64,000 nt of DNA from Schistosoma haematobium (lineage: Eukaryota > Platyhelminthes > Trematoda > Strigeidida > Schistosomatidae). Of this stretch, positions 42,930-57,600 are shown one piece after another. Every line of letters begins with the position of its first letter. Within the stretch, counting starts at the first letter, position 1. The DNA is taken from assembly GCF_000699445.3 (NCBI RefSeq), contig NC_067198.1, positions 5,862,801 to 5,926,800 on the forward strand, read 5' to 3'. The notes beneath the pieces were generated by a model. That model was not told the origin of the DNA. It saw only the letters and a list, made by a program, of their open reading frames with translations, and did not search any database. Made by a program: the position numbers and the translations under genes.

Positions 42930-44680
42930 TATATAAACCGAAGGACAAAAAGAAGAGGAAATATTCCCGCACTATGGTCAGACAGTACTGCCTCATCATT
43001 AGTGGAGGACGACTCTGTTAAGGCTCAAGTATTTTCAAACTAATTTAACAACTTATATACATTGCTATGGTATATATATACACCATAGGAACACCCTTCC
43101 CATAAGTCCATACAAATCCCCCCACACGAACAATGGATAGCGTGACCATTAAAGAACTCGATGTCTTTGGTCTGCTAAATAAACTTGACATAGGTAAATC
43201 CACGGGGCCCGATGATTTGCATCCTAGGCTACTAAAGGAATTATCTAACATCGTTGCGAACCCTTTATTACATGCTTCAATCTATCCGTAACCCAGGGTC
43301 GTTTACCAAAAGACTGGAAGAACGCCATAGTAAGTCATGTCTTCAAAACAGGTACGAAACAGAAACCTGAGAATTACCGACCCGTTGGCCTAACTAATGT
43401 GGTTGCTAAAATTTTAGAAAAGAATATTCGGAAGGACCTGTTTAAGTTTCTCGATGAAAACCCGATCCTTTCGGAGAAGCAGCATGGTTTTAGAATAGGT
43501 TATTCTTGTCTAATCAACTCATTTGTCGCTCGTGAAAACTGGTGTGCTCTTAAGGACCAAAAGTTACCAGTAGACGTAGCTTATATTGACTTCAGCAAAG
43601 CTTTTGATAAAGCTCCTAGCAACCGGCTCTTATATAAGCTAAGAAATGTCGGGATTGAAGGCAGTCTATTGATGTGGATAAAAGACTTCCTAGTTGGGCA
43701 CCAACGAAGATTCAGAGGGCGATACGAAGTGAGGGTGATAGCTTAGAACTCCAAAATGACCTGGAGAAATTATCTGAATGGTGTCAAACCTGGAAGTTGC
43801 TAATAAACACTTCCAAGTGCATTGTGATGCATGTCGGTCACCAAGGTACAGATACATACACGATGAATAACACTGAGCTGCCTGTTGTCCAGACACACAA
43901 TGAACTAGGAGTCTGTGGTGTTTTAATGAACTGATGATTTCTTTGTACTTGTTGAATGCTTGACTTCGAATTCTAAATACAGTACACTCGTTTGTGCTTA
44001 TCTAGTACTTCTTGATTCAATTGCGTTATTTCTGGGACTCTTAGTTCGTACTATAATTCAAATAATTCGAAACATTATAGAGTCATCGTTAGTCAAGACT
44101 TAAAGACTACTACACACTGCCGTGCAACTGCCGCCAAAGGTTTTAGAACTTTGTAGTCAATACTTAGAGCTTTTAGTCATGTCGACGCTAAGACGTTTTT
44201 GACTTTGTATACACTGTTCGTACGTCCTAAACTTGAGTACTGCATACAAGCAGCTAGCCCCTGCTTAAAAAAAGACAGTGAACGTTTGGGAAAGGTTCAA
44301 AGAACGGCGACTAAGCTGATTCCCGGAATAGCGAAGCTCCCGTATGACGCTCGACTCGCCAGGCTAAACCTATTCCCGTCGTCATGTCGAAGAACTAGAG
44401 GCGACTTGGTCACAGTTTTCAAATTGCTTAGTGATAAATTTGCACCTGATATGCCCTCATTTTTCTTGTCTTCTAAAACAGAGAATTTACGAGGACACTT
44501 CAAAAAAGTTCACAAGCCCAGGACAAATTATTTGTCAGTTGACTATGGACTTTCCCATCGAATCATCGAGTGGAATTAATTACCTCAGCATGTCGTTAAG
44601 GCTCCATCCGTTGACTCTTTCAAAAGAAAGTTGGATCAACTGAGAGACCACCATTGCCAGGACTAACACAGGCCATCAAG
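42930..44680 (+). pseudogene. Decayed CR1-like retrotransposon with deleted RT core
   Basis: It has linker and RT parts of a different CR1 lineage from that at 34656. KSTGPDDLHPRLLKEL is near 43200, YRPVGLTNVVAKILEK near 43378 and QHGFRIGYSC and YIDFSKAFDKAP near 43480-43620. Near 43720 it jumps to the region after the catalytic FADD box (ELQNDLEKLSEWCQ), so the VPQGS and FADD motifs are deleted. At about 43925-44080 about 150 bp of unrelated AT-rich DNA interrupts the frame. The C-terminal part resumes at 44085-44580 (LYTLFVRPKLEYC). It cannot be functional. Confidence 0.88.
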
Positions 44681-45005
44681 CCTCCTGTTCTTTCCAAACT
44701 GAAACTAATATCATCCATGGTTTATAAAAACTTGTGATTTTTCCAGAACTTAATGGCTCTATCAAGGTTGGCATAGATTTGTGAGAACGTAGTTGCACGG
44801 AATATGAATGTTGGGTTGATTTTGTTTTTTAAACGAGCCTCCAGAATTTTATTTTAGTGATAAAAACACGACTGTCTCATAATCTATGTAATGGTTGTTC
44901 CGGTTTAGTATCTATAGTCAGGATTCAAAGAAAATGAAAAATATTAAAAGATGACTGAAAGTGACATGGCTAAAAGTATAAGTTCTTTGTTTATTTTGAT
45001 TTCAG

Positions 45006-45545
45006 GCCCCTAAATACCCTGGTACCGCTGAAGTTGGTGACAATCCTCTCTCCCTCTCAAAATGCTCTCACATGGCCACGCGTATACAGCCACTGCCAGA
45101 GAAGTCTTACTCACTGACTTCTAGTAGCGGTAGTGTCGACGAATTTTAAAGGACGGAAAAATAATGTCTGGTGCTCCAAACGGGATGGTGGATACAGAGG
45201 ATCCATCTGAGGGAGTTGGAAAACCCTGATTCCAAACCAATATCGTACGTCGGTAGCAGAGCCGTGAGGAAACAAAAGGTGTATGAACTATTGTGGTCAG
45301 GGGCTACCATTGGACTGCATCTCCTAACGTTACTGCACTGCCTTATGGATATAACCTTTAGGTAAATAGCTTCAGGTGTGGCCCCATAAGAAATCCACCC
45401 GTTTCGATCTACACACCCGGGCAGTATTACAGTCCCCACACAAATCAATGATAACTGCTACTGGCTTTATTGTTATTTTTTGGCGCACGTGTACTTAGTG
45501 CCTCCTTATACCAAAGTTTCTGTGTTCAATTAATAGTAATAATAA
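45006..45545 (+). repeat. R2 repeat, near full-length copy
   Basis: Starts at CAGGCCCCTAAATACC/CTGGTACCGC and ends in GTGTTCAATTAATAGTAAT. All internal landmarks are present with scattered changes. It lies about 160 bp from the last exon of the minus-strand gene at 45700. Confidence 0.75.
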
Positions 45546-45699
45546 CAATGACATGCAAGAATATGGTGTTGAAAAATATCATCAATTATTAGTAACGCAT
45601 AGAGATGTATTTATAACAAGAGCCGGTTAAAATACAGAAATTTAGTTAAGTCATGATTGATTGATGAATATCAAGCTGATGAATATTTATATCTAATTA

Positions 45700-48600
45700 T
45701 TAGGAAGTTAAATTCAATGGATCATAGAAGAATTTGTAAGGCATTTTTAAGACTACTGAAGAATTGAACTTTGAATGTGTTATTGAATACGTATCAAGTA
45801 TTGTCAGTACTGTACACGGATAAAATTTATTCATGGCTATATCTTGTTAGTTGTTGATCAGTATTTTTCTTTTTAAATAATCTCTGTTCAATTTTTCATT
45901 TGTTCTAAATTAAAACACGAATTTATGATAAAAATCAACGGATATTATACTAATTGAGTGGAATAGATTTTTAAATATGAAAAACTACAAAATCCTATAT
46001 AGTATTAGCATGTTTAAGAGTTTATGTATTCTATTCTCTTGATATATAACCTATTAGGAAATTGTGAACATAGATAATGATAATTCATTTTCTCATTAGT
46101 TGTTTAAATCTTCTCATTGATGTTTACGACTGTAATTGATCAGTCTCTTATTGGCATATGTACATCCTGTACGGACTGTCTTAATATTGTTTTAAGTCAC
46201 AATCATTATAATGGTAGACTGAATCAAACTTCACGCCATTGTACATGTTAGCGGCTATCAGGACTCGGTAGCTAAGTAGATAACACGATGGCATTTGAAG
46301 CGAGTCCCACAGTAAACATCAACTCCGGGATTCAGGCACATTCAGTTGAAGATTCCCACAACAGGATAGAAAACCCGTCATTATTTCTACTGCTAATCAC
46401 CATCCATCATCTCTGCTTATCAATACTGATAACTCGATTCATTGAATAGACAAAATATAAATAGGATGAAATGAATATTTCAGGTTCCATTCCTAGTGAT
46501 AACTTGAAACTTCAAGTTCTACAGTGTAGTGACAACTTAAAACGTTTTTGAATCTTTCCAGCAATTGATTGAATTCGTTGCGTGATTTAATCTGACTTAA
46601 TAAATATTCAACGTATCGAATATGAAAGATAATTTCACTTCTGTGTTTTACAACTTACGTTTTATTTTTCTAGCAACATCCCAACTGAATTTACTGAAAA
46701 CTGAAATAAAAAATTGAATTTAATCATTTTCACTTTGGTCGAACAAATTTTTTTATCATAGTTCATTGACGATCTGCTTGAACATCTGGGCTACCTGTTC
46801 CTGCCATCTAGATATTTCAACAAGTTATCTAATTTTATCTGGTTTAATACACCATTATAGCGGCTAATCGCATGACCTATTCGGGTGCGTTTGTGCAAAG
46901 TGTACAACCTTTCATTGTACAAGTTATAAAAGGCCCAATCAGATAATTCGTGGTTGCTGGTAATATGTATGCAGAGAAAAGAATATCCTTAGTTTAAATG
47001 TCGATTGACTGGACTGCTAACATCTAACTGGCGATCACTCATTATTTATCGTTAGGATCGACCAAGAAGTAAGAAACGGAATCTTGTGCTGAGAATTCTA
47101 TATTACACCAAAAATATCATATTGAATAAAGCCACTGATAATAATTATAATATAATTAACAAAAATTCAAATAAAATTAGACTCAGTTGAATGTAGAAAA
47201 TATTGAAGTCGTAATAGAAACCAGAATTCAGTTGAATGTGCACAGTTTTAACAAACTTGATTAGTTGATTTATTCTTAGTAGTGCAATTTATGAAACACA
47301 ATTCGTCGATGAGTTTGAACTCGTCAACTGAAAGCTTCGAATGTTAATGTTGATTTTGTTACTGAGATAAAAATCACAATGTGTCATCTATTCACCTTTC
47401 ACGTTTTGGTAACTGTTAATTTGTACATTAATGATCATTTGTAAATATCTGCATACGTGTGAACGTGGATAATGTGTATGTTGTGGGATAAAATGTTAGG
47501 CTAACCGTATATCAAATATATTAGAATACTGAAGTACTTATCTTAGAAAAACCGATAGAAATATTTGTAACCCAGGTGGACTACATCGTCAAGTGAAAAG
47601 TGAAAAGATTGCTTAAAATAACAATGAAAACTGTCTAATCTTCAAATTTTTCAATTCAGACAACACCATCTGATCTTAAGATAATCATTTGTACGATCTT
47701 CAACTGAAAAGAAATTCTAAAGAGCCACTTTCTTGTACAAGTTAGTTGATGATATGTATTCAAAAGCCATCCATCGTATACTCAAATATAAATAATATCA
47801 ATGCAATTTACTTACACAAATGTTTACTAAATTCTGCTTTACAGTGATATAAATCACCTAATTTGGGATGGAGAATGATAGTGCCTGTAACAAAAATATG
47901 AAATTTGGAAAGCGATCGATCATTTTGTTGCATTTGTTGTGAAATAATCAAATGTAATGCCTTATTCGAATAAAATATTGAAGTATTATAATAAGTAATA
48001 TCAAAATATACTTTGTAGGATAATCCTATGCGAACTATTTGCACGACTTCAACTGAATAAATATATAGTGTTTATTTATTAAATTTTTTTTACTTAAACA
48101 CAAACGTTGGTACAGGGAGGCACCAAATAGATATGTGCCACATAAATCATTCGACTTGTGCGAGGGCTGGTATACTGTTCGGGTGCCAAAACTGAAGCGG
48201 GTGGTACTCTTAGTGTGCCACACTCAGAGCCTTCGATCTAAAGGTCTGATCCATAAGGCAGTGGAGCAATGTCAGGAGGTGCGGTCCCATGGTAGCTGTC
48301 GACCAGAAAATGGTTCATACTCCATTTGTTTCTTCAGGATACTGGAGCCCATGTGCACCATTGATTTGGAATCAGAGTTTTTCAAATCCCCTAGGTGGAC
48401 TCACAGTGTCTACAAACCCGGTTAAATCGCCAGACATTGATTTTTTGTCCTCTCAATTTCGTAAACAACAGTAATGCCGCGTAAAAGCAGTGAGTATGAA
48501 TTTCCGGGCAGCCGTTGTATACACGTGGTCATGTGAAAGCATTTCGAGAAAGAGGGCTGATTCTCCCTACCCTCGGCCGCACCAGGGCATTTGGGGACAA

Positions 48601-51600
48601 AGAACGTCATAAATTTCATTATTTTCTCGCAACCTGACTTTGCCTGCCGATTTAGGATTAAAATTCCATGCTAAGACCACTATTTCCGACCGCCTGGTTT
48701 TCTGAAGGATATCATAGTTTTCCGTGAAACTCGTATTTCACTCTGTCTAAGCCTCGGTCAGTGCGGGCAGAAGCAGAAACGACGACGGGGTGTATTCTCA
48801 TCACTCCGATTTATTACTATGCAATTGAAATGAACAGCACCTAAGTGGCTGACAATAGGAATCCAGTCTATGAGCACTTGTTCAGCCTTCAAATTTCGTG
48901 GTTTATCCCCAACTGCAAGACTACGAAAAGTCCCGTCGTATTTCCAGATACACAAAGGGTACATTGCACTGGTTCAGTGAGGTTAGGTGGGACTTCGATC
49001 TCAGACGTCAAATTGCTGTTTTTAGTTTTACTGCTCTCAAGCCAGTGTGACATAGCAGGAACTAGAAGAATGAATGTTTCAGCCAACATAATCACGCTGG
49101 GTTATCATGATATGTAAGCCCGACAACCAAGTCAAGATAGCAGTTATGGTAGTGTAACATCTCGACAGAAAATAAAATAGACTATATTACCTCTAAACAA
49201 ACTCCAAATGTTGACTGTATAAGGTGAAACCTATCGTTTCATCGTTCAGTTAAATTTAAATATATTTGCATACTGATGAATAAAACTACTACAATATAGT
49301 TCACAAATAAACCTCTTTTATAATGTAAAATTAAAAATAAATTTTGTAAAATGTTATTACTTTGAAAAAGTTCTACTGGTATATTGTTGTAACACGCAAA
49401 ATCAACACGACTATCTCTTTCTTCTAATTAATTGTGGAAAAAAGAAAGAAAATTGAAACCAATAGTCAATGGGATGAACTAATGTTCAATTTGTCAGTTC
49501 CTAGTATCATCATCTGATATTGCAATTTAAAAACATAGACCATTGAATGTTTCCATTCATGTATAGGCATAACAAATCCTTCATATATCCATCTACGTCC
49601 CAGTGTAATCACATATACAAAGGCTTCAATTGTTAACATTATAGCTCAATATGACAATAAATAAACTAATTATCACATATTTGTTTCTCTTGTGAAAATT
49701 TGAAAATTGATGGCTTCATCACAAAACAAAGTTATCCCTAACAGTCTCATGTCATTTTCTCAGTATAATTGTCAATGTTGTCAGCTTATAATGAATACAA
49801 GTTAATAAAAGTGTTCTCAGTTTATTTTACAACTTGTTATTGACAAATCTTCTTTAGTAAGAAACATTTCCAATGTACATATTTCCTTCCTCTTTTCCTG
49901 AAGGGAAGTGGAAGAGAAGGATGCCAAAGAACACATTACGTCGAGAAATAGAAGCAGATATGAAAAGGATGAAAAGCAAATGGAAAGAGCAAGAAAGGAT
50001 TGTCTAGGAAAGGGTTTGACGGAGAGTGATAGAGGGTGGCCTATGCTCCTACAGAGGAGTAACACGCGTAAGTAAGTATTTCCATAAACATAATCATGTG
50101 AATGATACGTTTCAGCTGAGATTTGAATGAAAACATTTATAGATCACTGAAAAGTATCTTTTAAATTGTAATTGAAATATGGAACTCAAAACAACTATCT
50201 GTCAACCAATATCAAAGCCAGAATCTTCAATATCAATATCAACGCACTTTTACTGTACGAGGCTAAAACTTTGAGAAATACCACAACCATCATCAAAAGA
50301 GTTCAAGTATTTGTGAACAGTTGTCTATGTAAGATACCGAATGTCCGTTGGTCGAATATCATCAACAACGGAAAGGGGGAAGGCCAAATTGCACACTGTG
50401 ACGAGAATCAGTAGCAGACACAGTAAGGGTGAATGTCAACTGGAAGCAATTGGAAAGGATTGTCCAGGACAGATTTGGATGAAGAATAGTGGTGGGTTGT
50501 CTGTGCTTCTCCACGAGGCGTAACAGACGTAAGTAAGTAAGCAAGTTCTAATTCAAATAGCTAAAATATATATACACATTCTGCTAACAGACAAGAGTTG
50601 AAAATTCCAGGTTTCTTCTACCAACACTATTAAAAACGCTTCTTCAGTAACTTTAGTTACAAACAACAAAAAAATAAGACAACTTCATTACATAGTAAAG
50701 TCAACTTCGTTCAATGGGATCAGTAAACAGGGAGAATGTCAATGCAGCAAGATGTATCATCACACCTTAAAAATATATATCTCTTACTTTGATACTGTTT
50801 GATTTGTCCCTGAAAACAATCTATAAGTTCAGTGTAGTTTTCTTTCAGTATTGAACCTAATAAAATTGGTGAAGTCAAAACATTCGTCAAATTCCTTAAA
50901 ATATGGAACTATACAGCAAGTAACTAACTACATGGTAAATAACTCAACGATAATTGATTCGAACACAGATACAATCTTAAACTTACTAGTATAATCTAAG
51001 TTGCCTTTCATGTACTCTATGATTTCTGTAAATTTTATATCAAACAACATGATGCGTAATAATAATGTTTCTCAGTTTCGTGAAAAGAATGATACAGTAG
51101 TTATTGAGGAAGAATTGAATTGAACAGAGTATCATTTACAGCCCCCCTTCTAGTCAAACAACTTGGTGAAGCTTAGTAGGCACTTTTAGAGATAAACAGG
51201 CCACATTGAAGCACGACACAACTACCGAGGCCAGAATACCTGTTTTTGCAAGCAGTTGGGGTTTGACCCGTAACGAACACTCGTTAATTTTTTGTCGTTT
51301 TTTCATCCAAGTGTAATTGTGATGTGTTTCTTTGTGGAGTTCGTAATCGAATTGACGGCATCGGTTGAGTGGGTGATTAGTTCGATCTCTACCACTCGGA
51401 TTTTCGCTCACGTTAAGTCAAGAGTCGTTCGTCCCACTATCCATGAGGCGCGACGCGTACATGTGACTCGGATTCGGTCTCATTTACAGATTACGTGTTA
51501 AAATAAAAATAATTACACTTCCTCATGAAACAAGCTTGGGCCAAATCACCGAACAAAATTTTGAATTTACTACAAATCCATTCACTGATATTTTACAAAT

Positions 51601-54600
51601 ACATTCTTCCTCCTTAATGTCTTATATTAACTCAGTGCCCAGAGACTGGGAAACTATTCGTTCAAAACTAGACGAAAGTTATTACATATTATGTTGCAAT
51701 TATATTTTGGTTATATGATTTCTGAAAGCACAACAGTTTCGTTCTATATTGAATGAGAAAACGAAACTGCAATGAGAAACTAAGGAACTTAATAAACCCA
51801 AAAGTAAGTCTTGAATGTCAATCTCCATTTGTATATTAATCCTTAGTAGTGAAATAGGCATGGCAAGTTTCTAGAAACATAGGAAGAGGCATAGGTGTGC
51901 GTGAGAAGTATTAAACTAAAATCGGAGCTTCACGAGGATAATCAGAATGAATACATCTGCCTTATTGAAACAAACCTTGTGCCTTGTCACCTACGATTAC
52001 AACCTTACTCCCTAATACTTACTGTTTGTACTGCAACATATCTCACACTAACGGTTATATTTATGTAGATGTTGTTACACTGTCATACAGGTCCCAACTA
52101 CGTCAATTAATCAGCGGCATATTATTTTTATAATTTTAACGACTCACTGAATCGATCTAATTCTCTACGTCTTACCTTGGCAATACTTATCTCTTAATCT
52201 TAACATACAAGAACAACCATTTGAAAACACGTATAATTAAAGGCAACCAACTTAAACGTGCATTCTGCAATCATTGGTTAAGCTTATCAACCATACCCGA
52301 ACACACAACATGAAGCTATGCATATCCATACTGAAGGTAAAATATAAATATTCTAATCCTACAGAACATGTGATGCATTTAGATCAATGAATAATAATCT
52401 TAGTATTCACATTATAGAAAATGATATGATGTAATAAAATTGAAATAACTTTGTTCTTCTTGTTGTTGTGATCTGATTTTCCTATACATTAGATAATTTC
52501 TTCATAATTATTCAATGAAAGTGCGAGGATTATAAATAAACATACCAGTGAACACAGTTATTCCTTTTTCACTCTCATAATATATTCTTTGGCATTCAAT
52601 TACTAAAATGGAAATATTAATTGATTATTAAATTGTTATGTAACAGCTTACATTTTTCAAACACGACACCATGATTTTCCATTTGAACAGTTAATTCATC
52701 TATAAAAATGTATTTAAAGAAAATAATAACATTAGTGTTTTGATAAACGAGGTCGGTAAATATTTTTGTTTACATAAATAACTATTGAAAACGTTGTTTA
52801 ATTATTTGGATATATAAATATTGATACAAAGAGGCAACGAATACATATGTGCCGCACAAGTCACTTGATTTGCATATAGGTTGTGATAATGCCAGTGTGC
52901 CCAGACCGAAGCAGGTGGTTTTTCTAGAGGGCCACACTCGGAGCCTTCTACCAAAAGGTCTGATCTATAAGGCAGTGGAACATCAGGAGATGCAGTCCAA
53001 TGGTAGCCGGCGACCAACAATTACTTCATACGCCATTTGTTTTTTCAGGATGCTGTATTCCACGTGCACCATTGGTTTGGAATCAGGATTTTCTAACCCC
53101 CCTAGGTGAACTCTCCGTGTCCACAAACCCGGTTAAATCGCCAGACATTGATTTTTCGTCCTCTCAGTTTCGTAAACAACAATCGCGCTGTGAGAATACA
53201 GTGAGTAGGACTTGCGTGATAGTGGCTGTATATGCGTGGCCATGTGAGAGCATTTGGAGAAGGAGAGCGGACTCTCCCCATCCTCGGCCATTACTGATTG
53301 AACTAGTAAACTATTTTGAAAATTAAAGTTTCATTGCTATTGGTTAGTGAATATTTTTGGTTTTATCATATTCCAAAATGAAATAGTATTTGTTACTTTA
53401 TACTCATTAGTTATTAATTAGAAGCATTACGTCCACCATATATTTCTCACTTATATACACGATAAATAACTACAGAGGCATTCTTAATAAACGTACGAAT
53501 AAAATGAATACATAGTAACATTGCTAAACAAGCATAAAACTGTTCGAAATTGAAGTGAGTTCATACAAAATTTATTAATGGTGCTTTATTCTTATCACAT
53601 TCTAAACACTTTCCATTTGTGTTATTGGATTCACTCATTCTATCTCAGTTTCTATCATTTGAAACCACCTCAGCAATTCAGCTCACTTGTCCCTGACCTC
53701 AGATCGCTCTGTTAGTTATGGGACCGTAATTTTATTCTTGTTAATTTTATCACTTATCAGTAGATCAGACAGTGTTTTACCACACTGTGTTCTCAATATA
53801 AACAGTTTTCTGACATCGATATAATTTTTACAAATTTACGCAGTTATTCATCAACTATAGAGTGTAAACAGTTTTCGAGAAACACAAATGATTGCACAGG
53901 TCCAGTGTTTTCATTGACAAACGAAACTGAATATGATTTTTAACTCGCGATTATAGTATTATACTTAAAATGCTTATTAGTTTGACATGGACTCTGCCTG
54001 TAGCTCATTTAGAGTAACTGCCGATCCCAGGATCGGGCATACTGAGAACGGTTGTTAATAAGGTCATCAAGACCATCCCGTAGAAAACATCCTTGCTAAC
54101 AAAGGATAACCAGAATGAACAATTTAAAACGTTTAAACTGTGTTCTGGAAGTTGGAGGAAGAATTATGACGCCTCATGATAGAAACCGAGATTCTTTGGA
54201 GATCACGAAACTGATGCCTTTTCAAACAGTCAGAGCAACAATTTCGATAGGTACATGGGACGGCCGGACAATGCGGGAGACCATGAGTACCAGTCAAATA
54301 GCTGTGGAAATGAGGAGATACAAATTGGCAGTACTCGGAATCAGTACTCTAAACCCATTGGACCAAAGCTGGACAACAAAGGCTATACACGGGAGAGATT
54401 CTGCTGTACTATGGTCACGAAGAGGACAATGCTCCGCACACTCAGGGAGTTGCTCTGATGCTGTCCAAAGAAGCATGTAATGCACTTATACGATGGAAAT
54501 CTTATGGAACCAGGATCATCTAAGCATCATTGTAAACAATGAAGGAGGTAGTCACGATGAATGTTATCCAATGTTATGCATCAATCAATGATAGCAATGA

Positions 54601-57600
54601 CGATGATGACGATTATTTTTACGAGAGGCTTCAATAGATCATAACGAAGTGTTCAGGAAAGGATCTGACAATCCCAATGAGAGATATAAACGCCAAAGTC
54701 GGGTCTGAAGATATCATGGGATGGCATTGACTGACTGGGATAAATGAACGAGATTTGTGGTGGATTTGCAAATTTGTGAGCATTAAACAAAATGGTCATA
54801 GGTGGCACAATATTTCCGCACAAATGCATATACAAGGCTGTATGATTATCACCGTATCACATCACGGAGAACCAGATAGACCATATTTGCATCAGTAAAT
54901 AATTCGTATGGTAATGGAAGACATGAAAACCAAAAGAAGAGTAGACAGAACTCCAGGACATCTCTAGCTGGAGGTTGCTAATATGAGAGTGAAGATAAAG
55001 AAGTATTGGACAACTGGACAAGCAGCATTACAAAGGTTCAATGCAGCCATCCTTCGAGATGCTAACAAACTCAACCAATTCAAGGTAACTCTCCACAACA
55101 GATTTCAAGCCTTGCACGGTCTACTGAATAAAGAAGAAACTACAATGGAGAACAAATAGAAAGGGATCAAAGAAATACTAACTTCGACGTGTGAGGAGGA
55201 GCAAGGCCGCAATAAATATCATCATAAAGAATGGATCTGTATCGAGACATTGGTCAAGATCCAAGAGAGTAGGAACAAAGAGACAGCGACTAACAACAGC
55301 CGAACAAGAACAGAGAAAGTCAAGGCCCAAGATGGATACACAGAAGCAAACAAGTAAGTGAAGAGGAGCATTAGAGCTGTCAGGCAGAAATATGTGAAGA
55401 CCTAGTAAAGACAGCGGTAATAGCTGCAGGAAGGTGATGACAATCACTGTGGCGGAAGCCTGTGCATCATTAGGCCTCAACATGTACAAGGGAAAAGCAA
55501 GATCCTCAAATACAGCGCAGAGAACACCGATTCAATTACACTTAAAAAATTCTGGAAGAAAAAGAAGCTTTCACTTTTCTTCATAGTATTATCGATGAAC
55601 AGAGAAGATTGGATGCAGAAGCAAAGGCGAGGATTGGCGAAACATGGTCAACATTACCTACAGCTGAAGAACATATGGAACTCAAAACAACTGTCTGTCA
55701 ACCTATATCAAAGTCAGAATCTTCAACATGAACGTCTATTTGATCCATGTCTTTTCGATATACTTGGGTGTCTGTGTCGTTGACGTATCTGAGATAACCT
55801 CCCAATCTTTTGACGCTTTTTCTCCGGTTTCTTTCGATTGCTTTCAAGGTAAGATTCACTGAACACCTTGATGCTAACGTTAAAAGTTCGTATATTAAGA
55901 TCTAGTCTGTGCCCATCTACAATTTCGCTGGCGACATGTCGTTGAAAATAGTTGGAATATGTCTTCCAAACATGGCTTCAACAGGTGACTTTACATCTGG
56001 GATAGTTAGGTTCGGAGTAGTTCGGCAGGCCACTAACAACTTTGTGATAACATGTCTAGTTGTCCCCTCACCTAACTTTTCAGTTATACACGTTTAAAAG
56101 AATCGACAGAACGTTCTACTTGTCCATTCGATTAAAGATGATGGTGCGGAGAACGTAGATGTGTTATTTTCGGCAGCTTCACGAAATGATAGGCATTTAC
56201 GGCATTTGTGTTCAGTGACTTTGTCGATTGACGGCCAATAAGTGTAGATTCGATTCAATGATTTCATTTTATTGATCTCGGGATGACCACTGTCAAACCG
56301 TTTGAGAACCTCTTGACACAATAATTCTGGAGTAACAATGCATCACCGAACATAATATATGAGTCGACCAGCATCAGTAAGTCACGTTGACAAAAATATA
56401 CCAATGTCCTCCCTCTAGGTGATTGTTTGGTTATTTAATTGAAGGACAGAGTTAAACTCAATGTCTCATTAGATTCAGTGGTCTCCTTGATAGCTTCGAA
56501 GGTAACACGGAGTCCATCCACTGCTTTATCCAATACACGGTGAACTCCTGCTGCAGCATTTATATTTGCCACAATAGTGTCTTCTGACGCTTTTGACTAA
56601 GAACGTATTTATCTTGCTAACGCTTGCCCGAAGCATGTAGCAGACTGATACTTGATCGTGAAATCGAAACTCAGAAGTGCTGTTGCACATCGCTGTAGCC
56701 GCTTGGCCGTGTAAACAGGAATACCGTTCTTCCACGAAAACACGGCAAGTAATGGCTTATGGTCCGTTATTAAGGTGAAATGACGACCAAATATCATCTT
56801 GTGGAACTTTTTCACTGCAAAGATAATTGACAGAGGTTCTTTCTCAATTTCACCATAGTTCCGTTCTGTCGTTATCAATGATCTGGCAGCACGTAAGGTG
56901 GCTTTTTCAGACCCGTCAGGGAAAATGTGAGTTATTACTAATCCAATACCATAGTTCGAAGCATCTGAAGCAACCACTATTGTTAGGGAAGGATCATGAT
57001 GCGCCAGTAAGAGATTGGAAGCTAGGCTTTGCTTGATTTTCTCGAAAGACGCCTGACAATTTGCCGACCAATCCCGTTTTTTATTGTTCTCTATCAGGTG
57101 GTCTAACGGAGCACGCAGACGGTGGGGATTAGGGAGGAGGGTACCGTAATGACTGGCCAGACCCAGGAGAGATTGTGAGGTATTGATGTCCCTGGTCGTT
57201 TACAGATTCAAGACGTTCTAATTCCTGTTGAACTACTGGAAGGATGTCACAAAGCAAAGAACTCTTAGGTAGAAAAGCGGGAGATTTGAGGGGTAGTAAT
57301 GCTTTGGCTTTCATACATTCTCCCAATACTTTTATAAACACGTGGTGGTGTCTTTGTAGCACAGCATATTTCTGCTTCCACATTAAGGGGTTATCAGTTC
57401 TGATTCTGCTGCAGATGTTGTTATTCGGATGCTCTGCTAGTTTCTTGTCTCTGTCAGATTTAATAACAACAAGCCGGATGCTGGATTCTTGTAAGATATA
57501 CTCTTGCATTACATTTAGAATCAGTTCAGGGAACTTCTCCAAAAATATGAAAATTGCTGCCAGATGCACAGTGTGCTTATTGTGTTGTTGGATGAGCTGT

